64,000 bases of DNA. It comes from Gonatopus flavifemur (Eukaryota; Arthropoda; Insecta; Hymenoptera; Dryinidae). The DNA lies in contig JAFFJZ010000001.1 of NCBI GenBank assembly GCA_018340375.1, forward strand, positions 39,238,001 to 39,302,000. Direction: 5' to 3'. Made by a program: the position numbers and the translations under genes. The notes under the pieces were generated by a model, which saw only the letters and a program-made list of their open reading frames with translations, was not told the origin of the DNA and ran no database searches. Below, piece after piece: positions 35,416 through 46,300 of this stretch (positions are counted from its first letter, which is position 1; each line of letters starts with the position of its first letter).

Positions 35416-36280
35416 AACTGATTATCATCTACAAATAAAACTTGAAATTCTACTGACTTGCCTTCCACAGACATCATTCTTGTGCTTCAAAAAATTCAAC
35501 GAACGAATTCCAAAGTGTAAAGGATGATCGCCGCCATGGAATGCATATCTTTATAGTCATTTCCAACGCAATGTATCTATCAAACTCATTCTATCCCACT
35601 GAGATTTTTGTTCTTTTTTTCAGACGCATTGGTCATCCACCGATGAATAGCGCATGGAGAACACGAAGTTTCAGCCAGCGGATCTTTTCTCGTGTGTCTG
35701 TATCATCCGAATCATAACCTTCCCTCCGGAAACCATCATAGTCACGATTTTCGAGAACATCAATCGAGTTATTTGTAATCTCGGTACATCAATTCGGAGT
35801 ACAATGAGAGCACACAATTTTCCACTGAGTGTCATCCTATTGTGCTGATTCAACTATGTCAGCTTCCGGTACGCATTGAGTTCTTTTCATCAGACTTCGA
35901 CTCTTTCAAGTCTTGTACTTGATTTTCAGCTGAATCTGTCTTTGATCTAGATTTTCCCACGATTTCTACTCTTGTCATATCTTTGTTATTTGATTGTAAG
36001 TTTGGCTTTCATGGCCACGTTTCATATAATTAGAAACTAAGAATAAATAGCCCTGGAGTATTATCTGTAAGGAATGCTTTCCATTAACCATATACAAAGA
36101 TATATTGACAAAAGTCAAGAAGTACTCACGAGCTGCCCATCTCTATCAGCTATGCAATTTCAAATTTCACATTTAACTTTGAACTCAACTGAAGTGACCA
36201 GCATTGACATGAAGTTCCAACCACTCCTACTCTCCACACTGAGCTGGATAATTCTATTCCTCTCCAGTCATTCCTCTGTA
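35416..36280. other. Unassigned DNA with a strong acceptor-like site
   Basis: A T-rich tract ending in CAG at 35621-35623 looks like a good splice acceptor. One frame downstream stays open for 30 codons to a TAA at 35715-35717. No matching upstream exon or donor was found, so no gene is called. Frames at 35654-35853 and 36074-36347 occur on both strands and are not supported. Confidence 0.4.
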
Positions 36281-36458
36281 TCCCGAGTCGAAAAAAATGG
36301 AGCGGTTGTGGTCCTGATTTATGAGTATCACGGATAAAAAAATCCAAGGGTACGTCTCATTCAAGTCTCATTTTGTCTGCGATAATAATAAATCAGGACA
36401 AAACCATTGTAAAATTCCAACAGGAGGACCAAAACCAGCAACATTTTCCAACTCGAGA
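36281..36458. mobile_element. MITE related to 30229-30498
   Basis: The left end is tcccgagtcgaaaaaaatgg. The right end in reverse complement starts tctcgagttggaaaatg. An inner inverted pair (tcctgattta / taaatcagga) follows. Length is about 178 bp. The left terminus is almost the same as that of 30229-30498, but the arms have diverged. Frames across it are spurious. Confidence 0.6.
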
Positions 36459-36617
36459 TCATACAAGGAGTGGGATCTCAACTCCGAGTCTTGAATTTGA
36501 TACATATTCTGATTCTTTGACTCAATCGGAGCTTCATCTATCGTTGGCTTTGCTTTTCAACTCAACCATCCATTCTCAGCCTTCTAATTCAAAATACTGG
36601 CAATATCATTTTGCTCA

Positions 36618-36904
36618 CACTGTTGAAAAAAACTGAAATTTTCCGGTACCCAGGAACTGGAAAATTTCTGTTCATGACGAATGTTTCAGGTTACGTACAA
36701 GAAAATTCCTGTTGTACCGGAATTTTTCCGTATTTTACATAAAAATTCATGTTTTTCACTTCAATTTTCCAGTATAAATACAAGAATTTTCTGATACATG
36801 TACTGGAATTTTCATGATTTCAATGTAATTTTTCAGTTCAAATGTACAAGTTAATTGCTTCCAGTACGGTACTGGAATTTTCCCTGAGTTTTTTTTTTAC
36901 GGTG
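36618..36904. mobile_element. MITE with CACTGTTGAAAA end
   Basis: A 287-bp element starting cactgttgaaaaaaactg. The right end in reverse complement reads caccgtaaaaaaaaaact. The interior repeats ggaattttcc and gtactgg motifs in both orientations. The flanking dinucleotides are CA and CG, so no perfect duplication remains. Probably an older copy of the CACTGTT group. Confidence 0.65.
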
Positions 36905-37868
36905 CGTCTTCAACTCGATTTCAAACATCGAATTATATTCAACAAGTTGAAAAAGACTGTCAATTATACTCGAATTCTGACCTCATTCATAAATAGACTC
37001 AACTCCATTTAAGGATGACTGATCATTTTTATTCGCATAATGAGGTTTTATTTTCCAATTCAAAGAAATATTTGGAATCATTCTAGTTGAAACTCTCATT
37101 TCCATTACAGCATGTCAAGCATTAAAACTGAACACGATTCAATCAAAGGAAGAATTGAACCTTCATGGACATTTTTTACCAATAGCGTTTTTGTACAATA
37201 TGATATTCGCATGAATGAACACCCAATTCTACAGAGAAACGATTTTACATACAAATAAATTCCTCAACAGAGAATTGATTCGATCGACAAAGTGATTCAG
37301 GCGTGACGAAGTGTTAACTTGTTGGAATTGAATCTGAAAAGAATTATGTTTTATCTCTTGATCAATGGAATTCATGCGAAGCAATGGAAAGATGAAAGGG
37401 TGAGAATAAACCTCTGATCGGTGAAATATTAAGGTGCAGTTTTTTCTTCAGCCTGCTCTGACTTTTGATTCGATTTACCGCTGAGCATGAGAAATCGAAG
37501 GAAAAGACAAATCCATTCAACATCATTTCCAAAAATCGCTCTATCATAAGAAATCGAGTTGATCATTTAGTTCTGTCCTAAACTAATTTTGATATCAAAT
37601 CTTGTTATTTTTTTTCAGCCAAATGGTAAAAAGAGCACGGAAACTCAACATTTGTCACTGTAACAACTGCAAATTTCATCACGTGGACTCGAAAACCTGA
37701 TTCTTCAATCAGAAATGGAGTTCTCTACTCGAAGGAAAATGGAACTCCAAAATATGATAATTTTTGTGGAAATCTAAAACGTCTTCTTGATTTTTCAATT
37801 AATCAGAGAGGATGAGTTTCAGAAGACGGATTTTCACTCCAAATATGAAAGATTGTGAATACAAAGTA
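36905..37868. other. Unassigned DNA with an acceptor-like site
   Basis: A T-rich tract ends in CAG at 37616-37618. Two downstream frames are open for 14 and 26 codons. There is no paired donor, and no gene is called. No repeats were recognised. Confidence 0.4.
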
Positions 37869-38807
37869 GGGAAAAATCGGGACCCTTCGTACGCGGGGCA
37901 CATTCATACAGTAGTTATAAAATACGAATGAAAAGTTCTGCTAACATGAGTGTTCATATACGAGTAAGTTGAGTAGTCACCATGATGTCTATGCAGTTTT
38001 AGGTCATTCGTAGCAGTGAGAGTGAAGTTATAGGTAGCATTGCATTTTTGCATTTCGCGAGTAATTTCTTCACCGATGCTTCCAGCTATGTTTACTCTCG
38101 TTATGTTATGTTTTTCTAAATTATATGTTCTCAGTAACGAAGATACATTCCTGGAACATGATTTTAATAATCAATTTTTTGGTTCGCATATCAATATAGT
38201 GGGAAAGTCATGTTTTATTGTTGTTTCATTAATGGGGCACATTCGTACAGAACCAGGAAGGGCACATTCAGACACGTACGAAAGTACCCCTGCAGACACA
38301 ATAGGTGAACGGTGAATTGCTAACGGTTGATTTTGTGTCTCATTGATGACAAACCAATGTCTCTATATTTGTATTCTGCTATATTCACCATTTATTCATC
38401 AAAATTTTTTTAACAGGAGCATGGGACGCAATTACACAACAAAGAACACGTAAGAAATTTGTGATTATTCAATAATTGTAGTATTACATTGCATTAATTG
38501 ATATAAATGTTACTTTTATTGTCAAATGAAAATTTTTCATGATTTATTTGTAGTTTGAATCCATTGTACAATATTATTCCATAGTGTCCGAAAGTACCCC
38601 ATAAGTGGGGAACATTCATACGAATTTCGAATTGACTTCAGGTTGTTATTAATTAATAAATATGAGATGTAATCAACTGGCAATTTTTTCGCATTGAACC
38701 TAGATACATGTACTATTGATAAATACAAGCACTTGAATTTTCGATCAAATAAGTGATTCAAAAACATGAAAAATGTAAAAACCGTACGAAGGGTCCCTAC
38801 TTTCCCC
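37869..38807 (+). mobile_element. Pogo-like deletion derivative with TA duplication
   Basis: A 939-bp element with imperfect terminal repeats: gggaaaaatcgggaccctt on the left and ggggaaagtagggaccctt on the right in reverse complement, with three mismatches in 25. It is flanked by TA (37867-37868 and 38808-38809). The motif ggggcacattcgtac or a close variant recurs at 37895, 38234 and 38607, with a shorter form near 38259, as subterminal binding repeats often do. It carries a short remnant that looks like the start of a pogo/Tigger transposase (38421). It is too short for a complete transposase (usually 450-550 residues). Confidence 0.75.
38421..38450 (+). pseudogene. Possible N-terminal remnant of a pogo-like transposase
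   Basis: ATG at 38421 encodes MGRNYTTKNT before a TAA at 38451. Transposases of the pogo/Tigger group, with their CENP-B-like DNA-binding domain, often begin with an M-x-R-N-Y motif followed by basic residues (from memory). Its position inside a TA-flanked element supports that reading. The rest of the protein is missing, so this would be a deletion remnant. Ten residues cannot prove the assignment. Confidence 0.35.
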
Positions 38808-38929
38808 TAAAAAGTAACAAAGACGTTTGAATTTTAAAATGCTGAACCGCCAAATTTGACTATACGCGTTGTAAAATTCAACGTTGAGCGTTCCAAATTT
38901 TCATCCGAGCTTTTACTTTTCGCACAGTA

Positions 38930-39044
38930 TTTACTCTTCAAATATGGAAGAGTAAAAATTACACTCGAACGGAAATATAGGTTCCCTTCTGGCTGCCTAT
39001 CTTTTCATTCGAGTGGAAATCACATTCTTTCTAATTTAGAGAGT
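38930..39044 (-). repeat. CACTCTCTAAA repeat, partial third copy
   Basis: In reverse complement it starts actctctaaatt and carries ggcagccagaag at the same relative place as the copy at 23190, followed by cgagtgtaa and actctt motifs. Similarity is lost after about 115 bases, so it is truncated. Confidence 0.55.
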
Positions 39045-39123
39045 ACACTCTTTCATATTTGCATGCAAACGTGTACTTCCTAAACTTTATCATTCTTGGT
39101 TCGTTGAGAAACTAAGAAAGTTT

Positions 39124-39399
39124 CACTCTCTAAATCTAGAACAGTGGAAAATCACGAGTTTCATTCTAATAAGTCTCAGAAGTGAGCCTGTTCACTTCAA
39201 GTGAGATTTTCACTTGTTTTGAGTGAACTCTCCCTCTTCTGAAGTGAAACATTCACTCTAGAATCGGAGTGACTGTAAGTTTGTAACCTCAAGTCTTACA
39301 CTATCACTCCAAAAGAGTGGATACTTCACCCCAAATTTCAATAAGCTCATTTTTGGCTGGCTCAAAAGTGAAATCTCATTCTAAAAATTTCAGAGAGTC
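39124..39399 (-). mobile_element. CACTCTCTAAA repeat, copy 2
   Basis: About 276 bp, inverted relative to 23190-23466 and similar along the whole length. Examples are agacttgaggttacaaac versus tgaggtttgaggtcagaa, and ggctcacttctgagactta in both. The ends are cactctctaaat and a right end with agagagt. No target duplication was determined. Non-coding. Confidence 0.72.
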
Positions 39400-39769
39400 G
39401 ATTTTTATAAGAACTGTTATATTTCCGGGTTCCATTTTTTCCCGTGTAATCTGTTGATGCAGGAGAATTTCGATTACAACTTGCAGTTTAATTACACTGA
39501 GAAAAATTCATCATTCAAAATTACTGGTTTTCCCATTGGACGGAAGATATACTTGACATAACAGTTTGATATATACTTGGCATGAGATCACAAATTAATG
39601 AAACATAACAGTAATTTTTCATACTACGAAGTTTGCAAATTAAAACTAGTGTAAATTCAGTTTGACGAACAGTAATTTCTCATGACAGAATTTGGAAAAC
39701 AAAAAATCTGAATTGGTGAGATTGATGGAAAATGAAAACCATAACATTTACAAGAATGTTCCGTGGCTT
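39400..39769. other. Unassigned spacer with one isolated MITE end
   Basis: cactgagaaaaattcatc at 39497, after a TTA, resembles a CACTG terminus, and gtaattttt/aacagtaatt motifs recur. No opposite end was found before the next element. Nothing else is recognised. Confidence 0.4.
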
Positions 39770-40014
39770 CATTGGAAAAAAAGATTTCTTCCAACTAAAT
39801 CACTAGTTTATTTGTCCTCTCTCCATAAAATATTTCTTAGGATTAATGAAATATTCAATCGAATCAAATAGTGGAATGCTTGTCTCAAATAAATTGATCT
39901 TCTAAATAAATAATTCATTCCCCACAAGTAATCAGTTTTTGCATCTAATTGAATATTTAATTTATACAAATAAATATTTTATGGAGAGAGGACAAACAAC
40001 TATTTTTTCCAGTG
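39770..40014 (+). mobile_element. CACTG MITE, copy 2 of a pair, TT duplication
   Basis: A 245-bp copy of the element at 35171-35415 in the same orientation, sharing tttgtcctctctccataaaa and tttttgcatctaat blocks. It starts cattggaaaaaaag and ends ttttttccagtg. TT lies outside both ends, so the target duplication is 2 bp and not TA. Non-coding. Confidence 0.83.
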
Positions 40015-40223
40015 TTCGGGGAAAGAAGCAAGGGTCGTGATTACGAACAATCATGTCCGACGCTGGTGACGATACAAGTTTTCTATAATTTTTGATGATA
40101 AATTCCTCTCAGTTTAGTAGTACCTGAACTAACTTAACGTGATTTATGATTTCTGATTATTCTGATCATGTTCTAGCTCCCCGGACCCCCCAGTTCCTCT
40201 TTATTCACCAATCTAAGGGGCTA

Positions 40224-40339
40224 CCCATACATCACAGGACATCTCAGTAATGTCTCAGAATGTTGGTGCAATGTTGTAAAGTTTCTGTCATGTCGTAGCG
40301 ATATTCTGACATATTCTGGAGACATTTGTGCTGTGTGGG
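40224..40339. mobile_element. Short MITE with CCCAYACA ends, TA duplication
   Basis: 116 bp. The left end is cccatacatcacaggacat, and the right end in reverse complement is cccacacagcacaaatgtc. It is flanked by TA at 40222-40223 and 40340-40341. A one-sided relative lies at 9376. Non-coding. Confidence 0.72.
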
Positions 40340-40341
40340 TA

Positions 40342-43300
40342 CAGATTCTACAAGTAAACATGCATCAGTAGAACTATCGTCTGGTATATAGTATCGTGTG
40401 CAGAAATGGTTCAGTGCTGGACCAATCTGATGAACAAACTTCTGATTTCTTATCCCTCAAAAACATACAAAATTTGGGAGCAGTGTAGCATACCGTTGCA
40501 ATTTCGAACCGCAATAATTCACATACCCTCCATCATCTTTCGAATTCATTCAACCTTGCTTATCGATTTCCTTACTGAATTTATTCATGAATGAAACGCA
40601 TTCGTAATAATGAACCGAACGAATGATACGATTATTTGACGATGATTATGCTTATTTATAGTTGATTAGTTTCCCAACGATCGATGCAGTTCCATTCTGT
40701 TCACATCATCCATCATTACGTTCGAAAAGATTCTGAATAAATCATATCGTTTGATGATATCTCGAAACATCGATGTCTCATGAAAACAAACAATCGGGTC
40801 AAAGCGATACCGAAAAACAGAATCTATTGTATCATTTATCTATATATTCCATATAAATGAACAGTAAACGAATTCGATCGTGAAAATTCTTGTTGTGTAT
40901 ATCTTTCAAGTTCCACCGACACTGACATGGAAGTTATTTTTACTTGACTTTCGAGGATCTCTTTCTGCTCTATCTATCTCTTACGCATCAAAAAATCTAC
41001 CAAACGTTTTTGTGATAAATTCTCAAGGCTGACGATTTATTGGAATTTAGTCCCATTGCAATACATTTTTATGCATCATTGGGAATTATACGGATCATCG
41101 ATTCCAAATGATCTCTACACACATCACAAAATTGACAGCTGACGCGTGAAGAACTCTTACCGATGAATAGGAAGAACACCGGATCGAAGTTTAAAACGAC
41201 TCCTCAAAGGGTTGTTTCAGCTACAGAAAAGATTTGATGGGTATATGGTTATTTTTCCTACGTCACGAGTTGAGCTTGAGAAAAATGTTCCGAGGGAAGA
41301 AATAAGGGTCCCGCGTGCTGATACGAGGGAAATGCCGATAGAAGGGTGCGCCGACAGCGCCCACGGGGGACGCTCGATTTAACCTATTTTACTGTATTGG
41401 TTAAGTCATGGAACTGGGACAAGCTTTATTCGAATTGTGATTGGAAATAGAAAGAAATTCGAGGGAGGGAAAAAGAGTTGAATATGCTCCACCATGTTTG
41501 CATTTTTTGTATTTTTCACGTCAATTCGTGTCTTTTTTTTAGGAATGAGTTTTTGTATTTATATGAATTGATTCTGAATCCAGTTGTAGTTCAAACATTC
41601 TTTGTAAATGGTAAAAAAAAAGCTCATATTAGCTCTTAACATCAGAATGATTCACGATTGTGGAAAATTATTTCATCAAATCTTGTACTCTCTAACTTGA
41701 TTGCATCATTTCTGTCACCTGAAGATACGAACGCAATTTCAAACCCGAGAGACTGACTGCGAAAGCTCCTCCCTCCGTCGTTACGTTCCACCGTCTTAGT
41801 CCTGGAAGCTTTCGTTGTACGTAACTCTATGACCGCACAAATAAAAAGCTTTTCTCGAACTTTTCTGCTCGTTAAAGTCACACAACTTTGAGCATTTTGT
41901 CGGTAAAGTTTACGAAATGCTTCGTATGGATAATATCTAGATATCTTGGGCCAGAAGTCGTTAAAAAATATAAAGAAAAAGTTATCGTAGAGTTTGGTGA
42001 ATCCATATTGTCATTCCCTCTAATGGTTGAGTACTAGTCAGTGTGAAATGAAACATCTGTTTCAAATACTTACATACAATTCATCACCTATAGAATACTC
42101 TGGAGATTGAGAAATCTGATTTGTGGAATAATGTCGTTAATGTTTTGTTCATCAGCCACCTTCGTAATGGAATTGATTCCCAAAAAGGGAATTAGTTTAT
42201 CTGATCAGATAACAATGTACATATTCCATGCATTTCGAGTTCATGATCTAATTCCTCATTCTTTCGTATTGAATCGATTTCAAATAAAAGAACTAGATTG
42301 AAGATAAAAAAGATATAAACGCTCTTGTTCGAACTTTTTCCAACTAGATGGAGGATAAATTTGGTCGTTCAATTCCTGCCACAAACATAACAAAAGAATG
42401 TCTCAAGGAAGGAATTCGGGCATGCATATTGGCGGTATCATTTGACAAATGAGTGACGAAACATTGTGTAGCATTTGTATCGTTCTCGAGAGACTGGGAT
42501 ACACAATTCTTCCTCAGAACCTCTTGAGTTCTGAACGAATGTATATTATTCACATGTAGTGAAGTGTCGAAGTGATTGCAAAAGGGTGTTTGCGAAAAGT
42601 GATAATTCACTGCCATTTCGAGAACCGCCTTTACAGTCCTTTGGATTTCTCCCTCGTTTTCTTTCTTCTCCCACACATTCACAGAATTCTCCTTTTCTTC
42701 CAGTGGAAACACGCCTTCCGCGGAATTCGTCGGTCGACGAGTAAGAACCGAGCACCGCGTTTCGGAATAATCCAATCCATTTGGCGTTGGTTGAGGGTGG
42801 ATAGGTTTAAGGAGAAGATAGAAAACGAAGAAGGTGAAAAAGAGAGAGAGAGTGGAAAACAGACGAATGCAGTGGCCAAGGAACAACCATATTCTGTGAA
42901 TTGGATCGAGGAGGAAAGGAAGAGGTTGAAAGAGAAAAATGTAGAATGAAATGGCTGTATTCCATCTTACATCGTGAAGACAATATTGCTCGAAGACACT
43001 TTGAAAGTTTGGTAATAGGAGATACAAAGATCCTTCTCTTCTCGTTTCAGATCCATTCATGCGCTCAAGTATACATCCTTCCTAAAAATAGCGACAGGGA
43101 AGGTTCTATTAGGGATTTTTCCTCACTCCTTGAAGAATTAACCATATGAAAAGGGAGATAATTCACGGAAATGGAAAAACAGTCCTATTCCTATTCTGTG
43201 AATATCTCAAGATAACCAATGAAACAATTGAATCATTTGAATATATTATCAGAATTGGTTCCTATTTCTCAGAAATGAAACATATCGAAAATATTTTATT

Positions 43301-46300
43301 TTATCAAATCCAGGCAATGTTCCATTCAACAGTGGTAATGATAATTCCTATTATTAAACTGACAACACGTTCATTGACTGATCAACAACGTGATTGCCTC
43401 AAATCCCGTTTAATGCTACTATATATTTTTATAATCATGGCTATTCAGTCGATACCTGTTCATTAAATGCACCACGGTACATTCACAACAGATATTATTC
43501 GACTTGAAGATTCAGCCGCTATGCTCGTTGATCCCCCAATACACTATGCCAATTTGGCAACAAACGGTTTCAATTGAGAGATTTAACCGTGTTAGTCGAT
43601 TTGCCATTACGTATTTTATTAATGATTCTCAAATCCATCGTGGTTATGAGAATTCAATGATACTTCGAAGTGAGATATGATGCTCGCAGTGCACCCACAT
43701 GCATCGATCCATTTGGTTTCCACCTATAGTGACATTTTTCTGAGAATCCATCTAATTATATGATTTTCATCCTGCTCAAGATTTTAGTTTTCATTCGAAG
43801 TTGATGATAATTCAACGATGTGTCTTAATTATTTTCCCTCAAAATCATTTCGAAATAACGTTCATTCCAATTCAAAACCGTATTCCTATGAATGTGAGGG
43901 TTCATTAAACTACTCAATTTTCATTTCATTTTCAAATTAATTGTTATGAAGAAAATCCGTCGATCGATTCCATGCCACATTCATAAAAACGTGTGGAGTT
44001 TTCCAATCGTCGTACAACAACTTCAAAACAACACGCGTACATTCACCTCTGAATGTTCAATATCCACTTACAATTTTCCTCTCGCCTGGTACTCTGATCG
44101 TTGAAAATTTCAACCCCCTCTGAAATCTTGGGAGACGCTTCCTCTGGGGACGCGGGCGTGCGTTTCCCTCTTCCTAGTACTTGAGATTCACGATCCAACG
44201 GCAAGAAGTTTGATAACTTTCCGTTTAGCCGCGCTTATACATCCTCGATATTAGCAGTCATCCATAACCCAATACAGTTCACGTATCTATATATCGGACG
44301 ATTATGGACATCATGATTCGATCGGAGGTTCTCCTTGATACTTTCTCTGAAGTTTATATCGTGTGAAACTACCATCGATCAATCCGAAAACCGGTGGCGT
44401 CGATCACCGAATTATTCTCACTCCCTCTCTCTTCTTTTTCCGTTTTATCTTTCCGAAAGTCTCATATTATCATCATTTTAATTTTCTCCTCGAGTGGATA
44501 GAGAACCGCTCAGCCTGTTCAATAATCTTCGATGGAGACGGATATGAATGAACGGAACTCCAATAAGGGAACGTAGAGTCAAAGTTTCGGGGGGGAAAAA
44601 GAAAGAAAACGAAGAACAGGAATATCTGGGAAGAGAAACGGATATATGCCAGTCAAGTAGAACTATATACGTCCATGTATAAAATTCAGCCCAGTCAGCT
44701 TAATATGCAAGGGTACCTCCGGTCGGTCCAGCCTGACTCGCCTTGCCTCGTAGCCACGATTTGAATACCTAACTGAATTAAGACAGCCTTACGGGCCATT
44801 AAGTCGAGGAAGAGATGAAAGAGGAAGAGAAACTTTTCCGGTGTTATATAGGGAAATGTAAATGTGGAATGGCGTGTGAATTTATTTCCTCCCACGTAAA
44901 TATATCTGTGTGCGCGCGCGAATAAATAAGAAAGAAAAATATCTGAAAAGAGTGATGTATCCTGAAGGATTGTCCGTCTTCTGCAAAGGATATCCACGAA
45001 ACAGTCGTTTCTTTTTTTTTTCTTACATTCTTGGAATCTGAAGTACAAGTGAAATCATTGAAACCGAATCATCCATCTATGAGCTATGGAAAATTTCAAG
45101 AGAGAAACAAAGAGGTGATTTCAATATTCGATATTCGAATATTCATGGATTCAATAATTTCCTGTAAGACCGATTTAATGGAATCAAATAAGAAACTGAA
45201 ATCACTGTAGAATCATCACTTTCGAAATGTTTCAAAACGAAGCATTGTACACGAGTGCTCGAGAAGCGGGTGCAGTAGGGACTGCCATTCATGATCAGAC
45301 CACGGGTATTGTAATCCACCCTGTGGTACTGAATCTCATATCGATTGCGATTGAATTCAAAATTGTAACTGAAAATTTCAAATAAAAAATATAAGACCTC
45401 ATATTCCGGATGCATAAAAAACTTTCATATTCCCAATGTGGATATGTCACGAACTTTCTTACAAATCCATATAATGGAATCGATGGATTTGAATAATCTG
45501 AACAAAAAGACGAATTGAATACCGTTCATCCTTTCGGCGATTCAATTTCCCTGAGGAAAAACAATTCGATGGAGGGATCTGGTACAGAGATTTTGAAAAT
45601 AAAATTGTGATGAAGCAAAACTGAATTCTTTACGACCGGCGAATAATTGGTGTAAAATGTGACGGAAGTGAGACAGTGAATTCTTCAATCGTTGATTCGA
45701 ATAACAATGATCTGATGGCTGGTCGTTGACACCTGCAAACAACTCATTTATCCAACGATCTGACGGACGCTTGTCGTCACAAACTCACCCATCTCTTGAA
45801 AATCATTAATTTCGCCGTTCAAGGTTTGAACGACATGAATTTTGAACCAAAATTTCATTCGAGTGCGAGCATTACATCGACCAACGAGCTCTTGCTTTAT
45901 GACCATGATTGAATTTCCTTTCTCGGTCGATTATTGGCTTTCTCATTTACCCTCGCACTGTAAGTGAAATTTATTTTTTCGATATTCTAGTTTCATAGGT
46001 GGTAGAATTTTCCATCAGAATAATTATATCAATGCAGAGTGTGAGTAGGACGAGATGATGAAATACTGTCTCTCAGTATCCGATGAATCGAATTCGAATA
46101 CAAAAAATAATGATATTCTGGATTTGATCATTACAAGTACGTGACGTCGAAATGGGCTCGCGGAGAGAGGAAGATGATGCAGATTTATGCATGGGAATGC
46201 TACACTTATGTTGTTATATGACTTTAGATAGTCGGGATATCTATTTATTTATGCACACATCATTCTGAATTTACGATAAACTTTTGTCTCGTGTTAGAGT

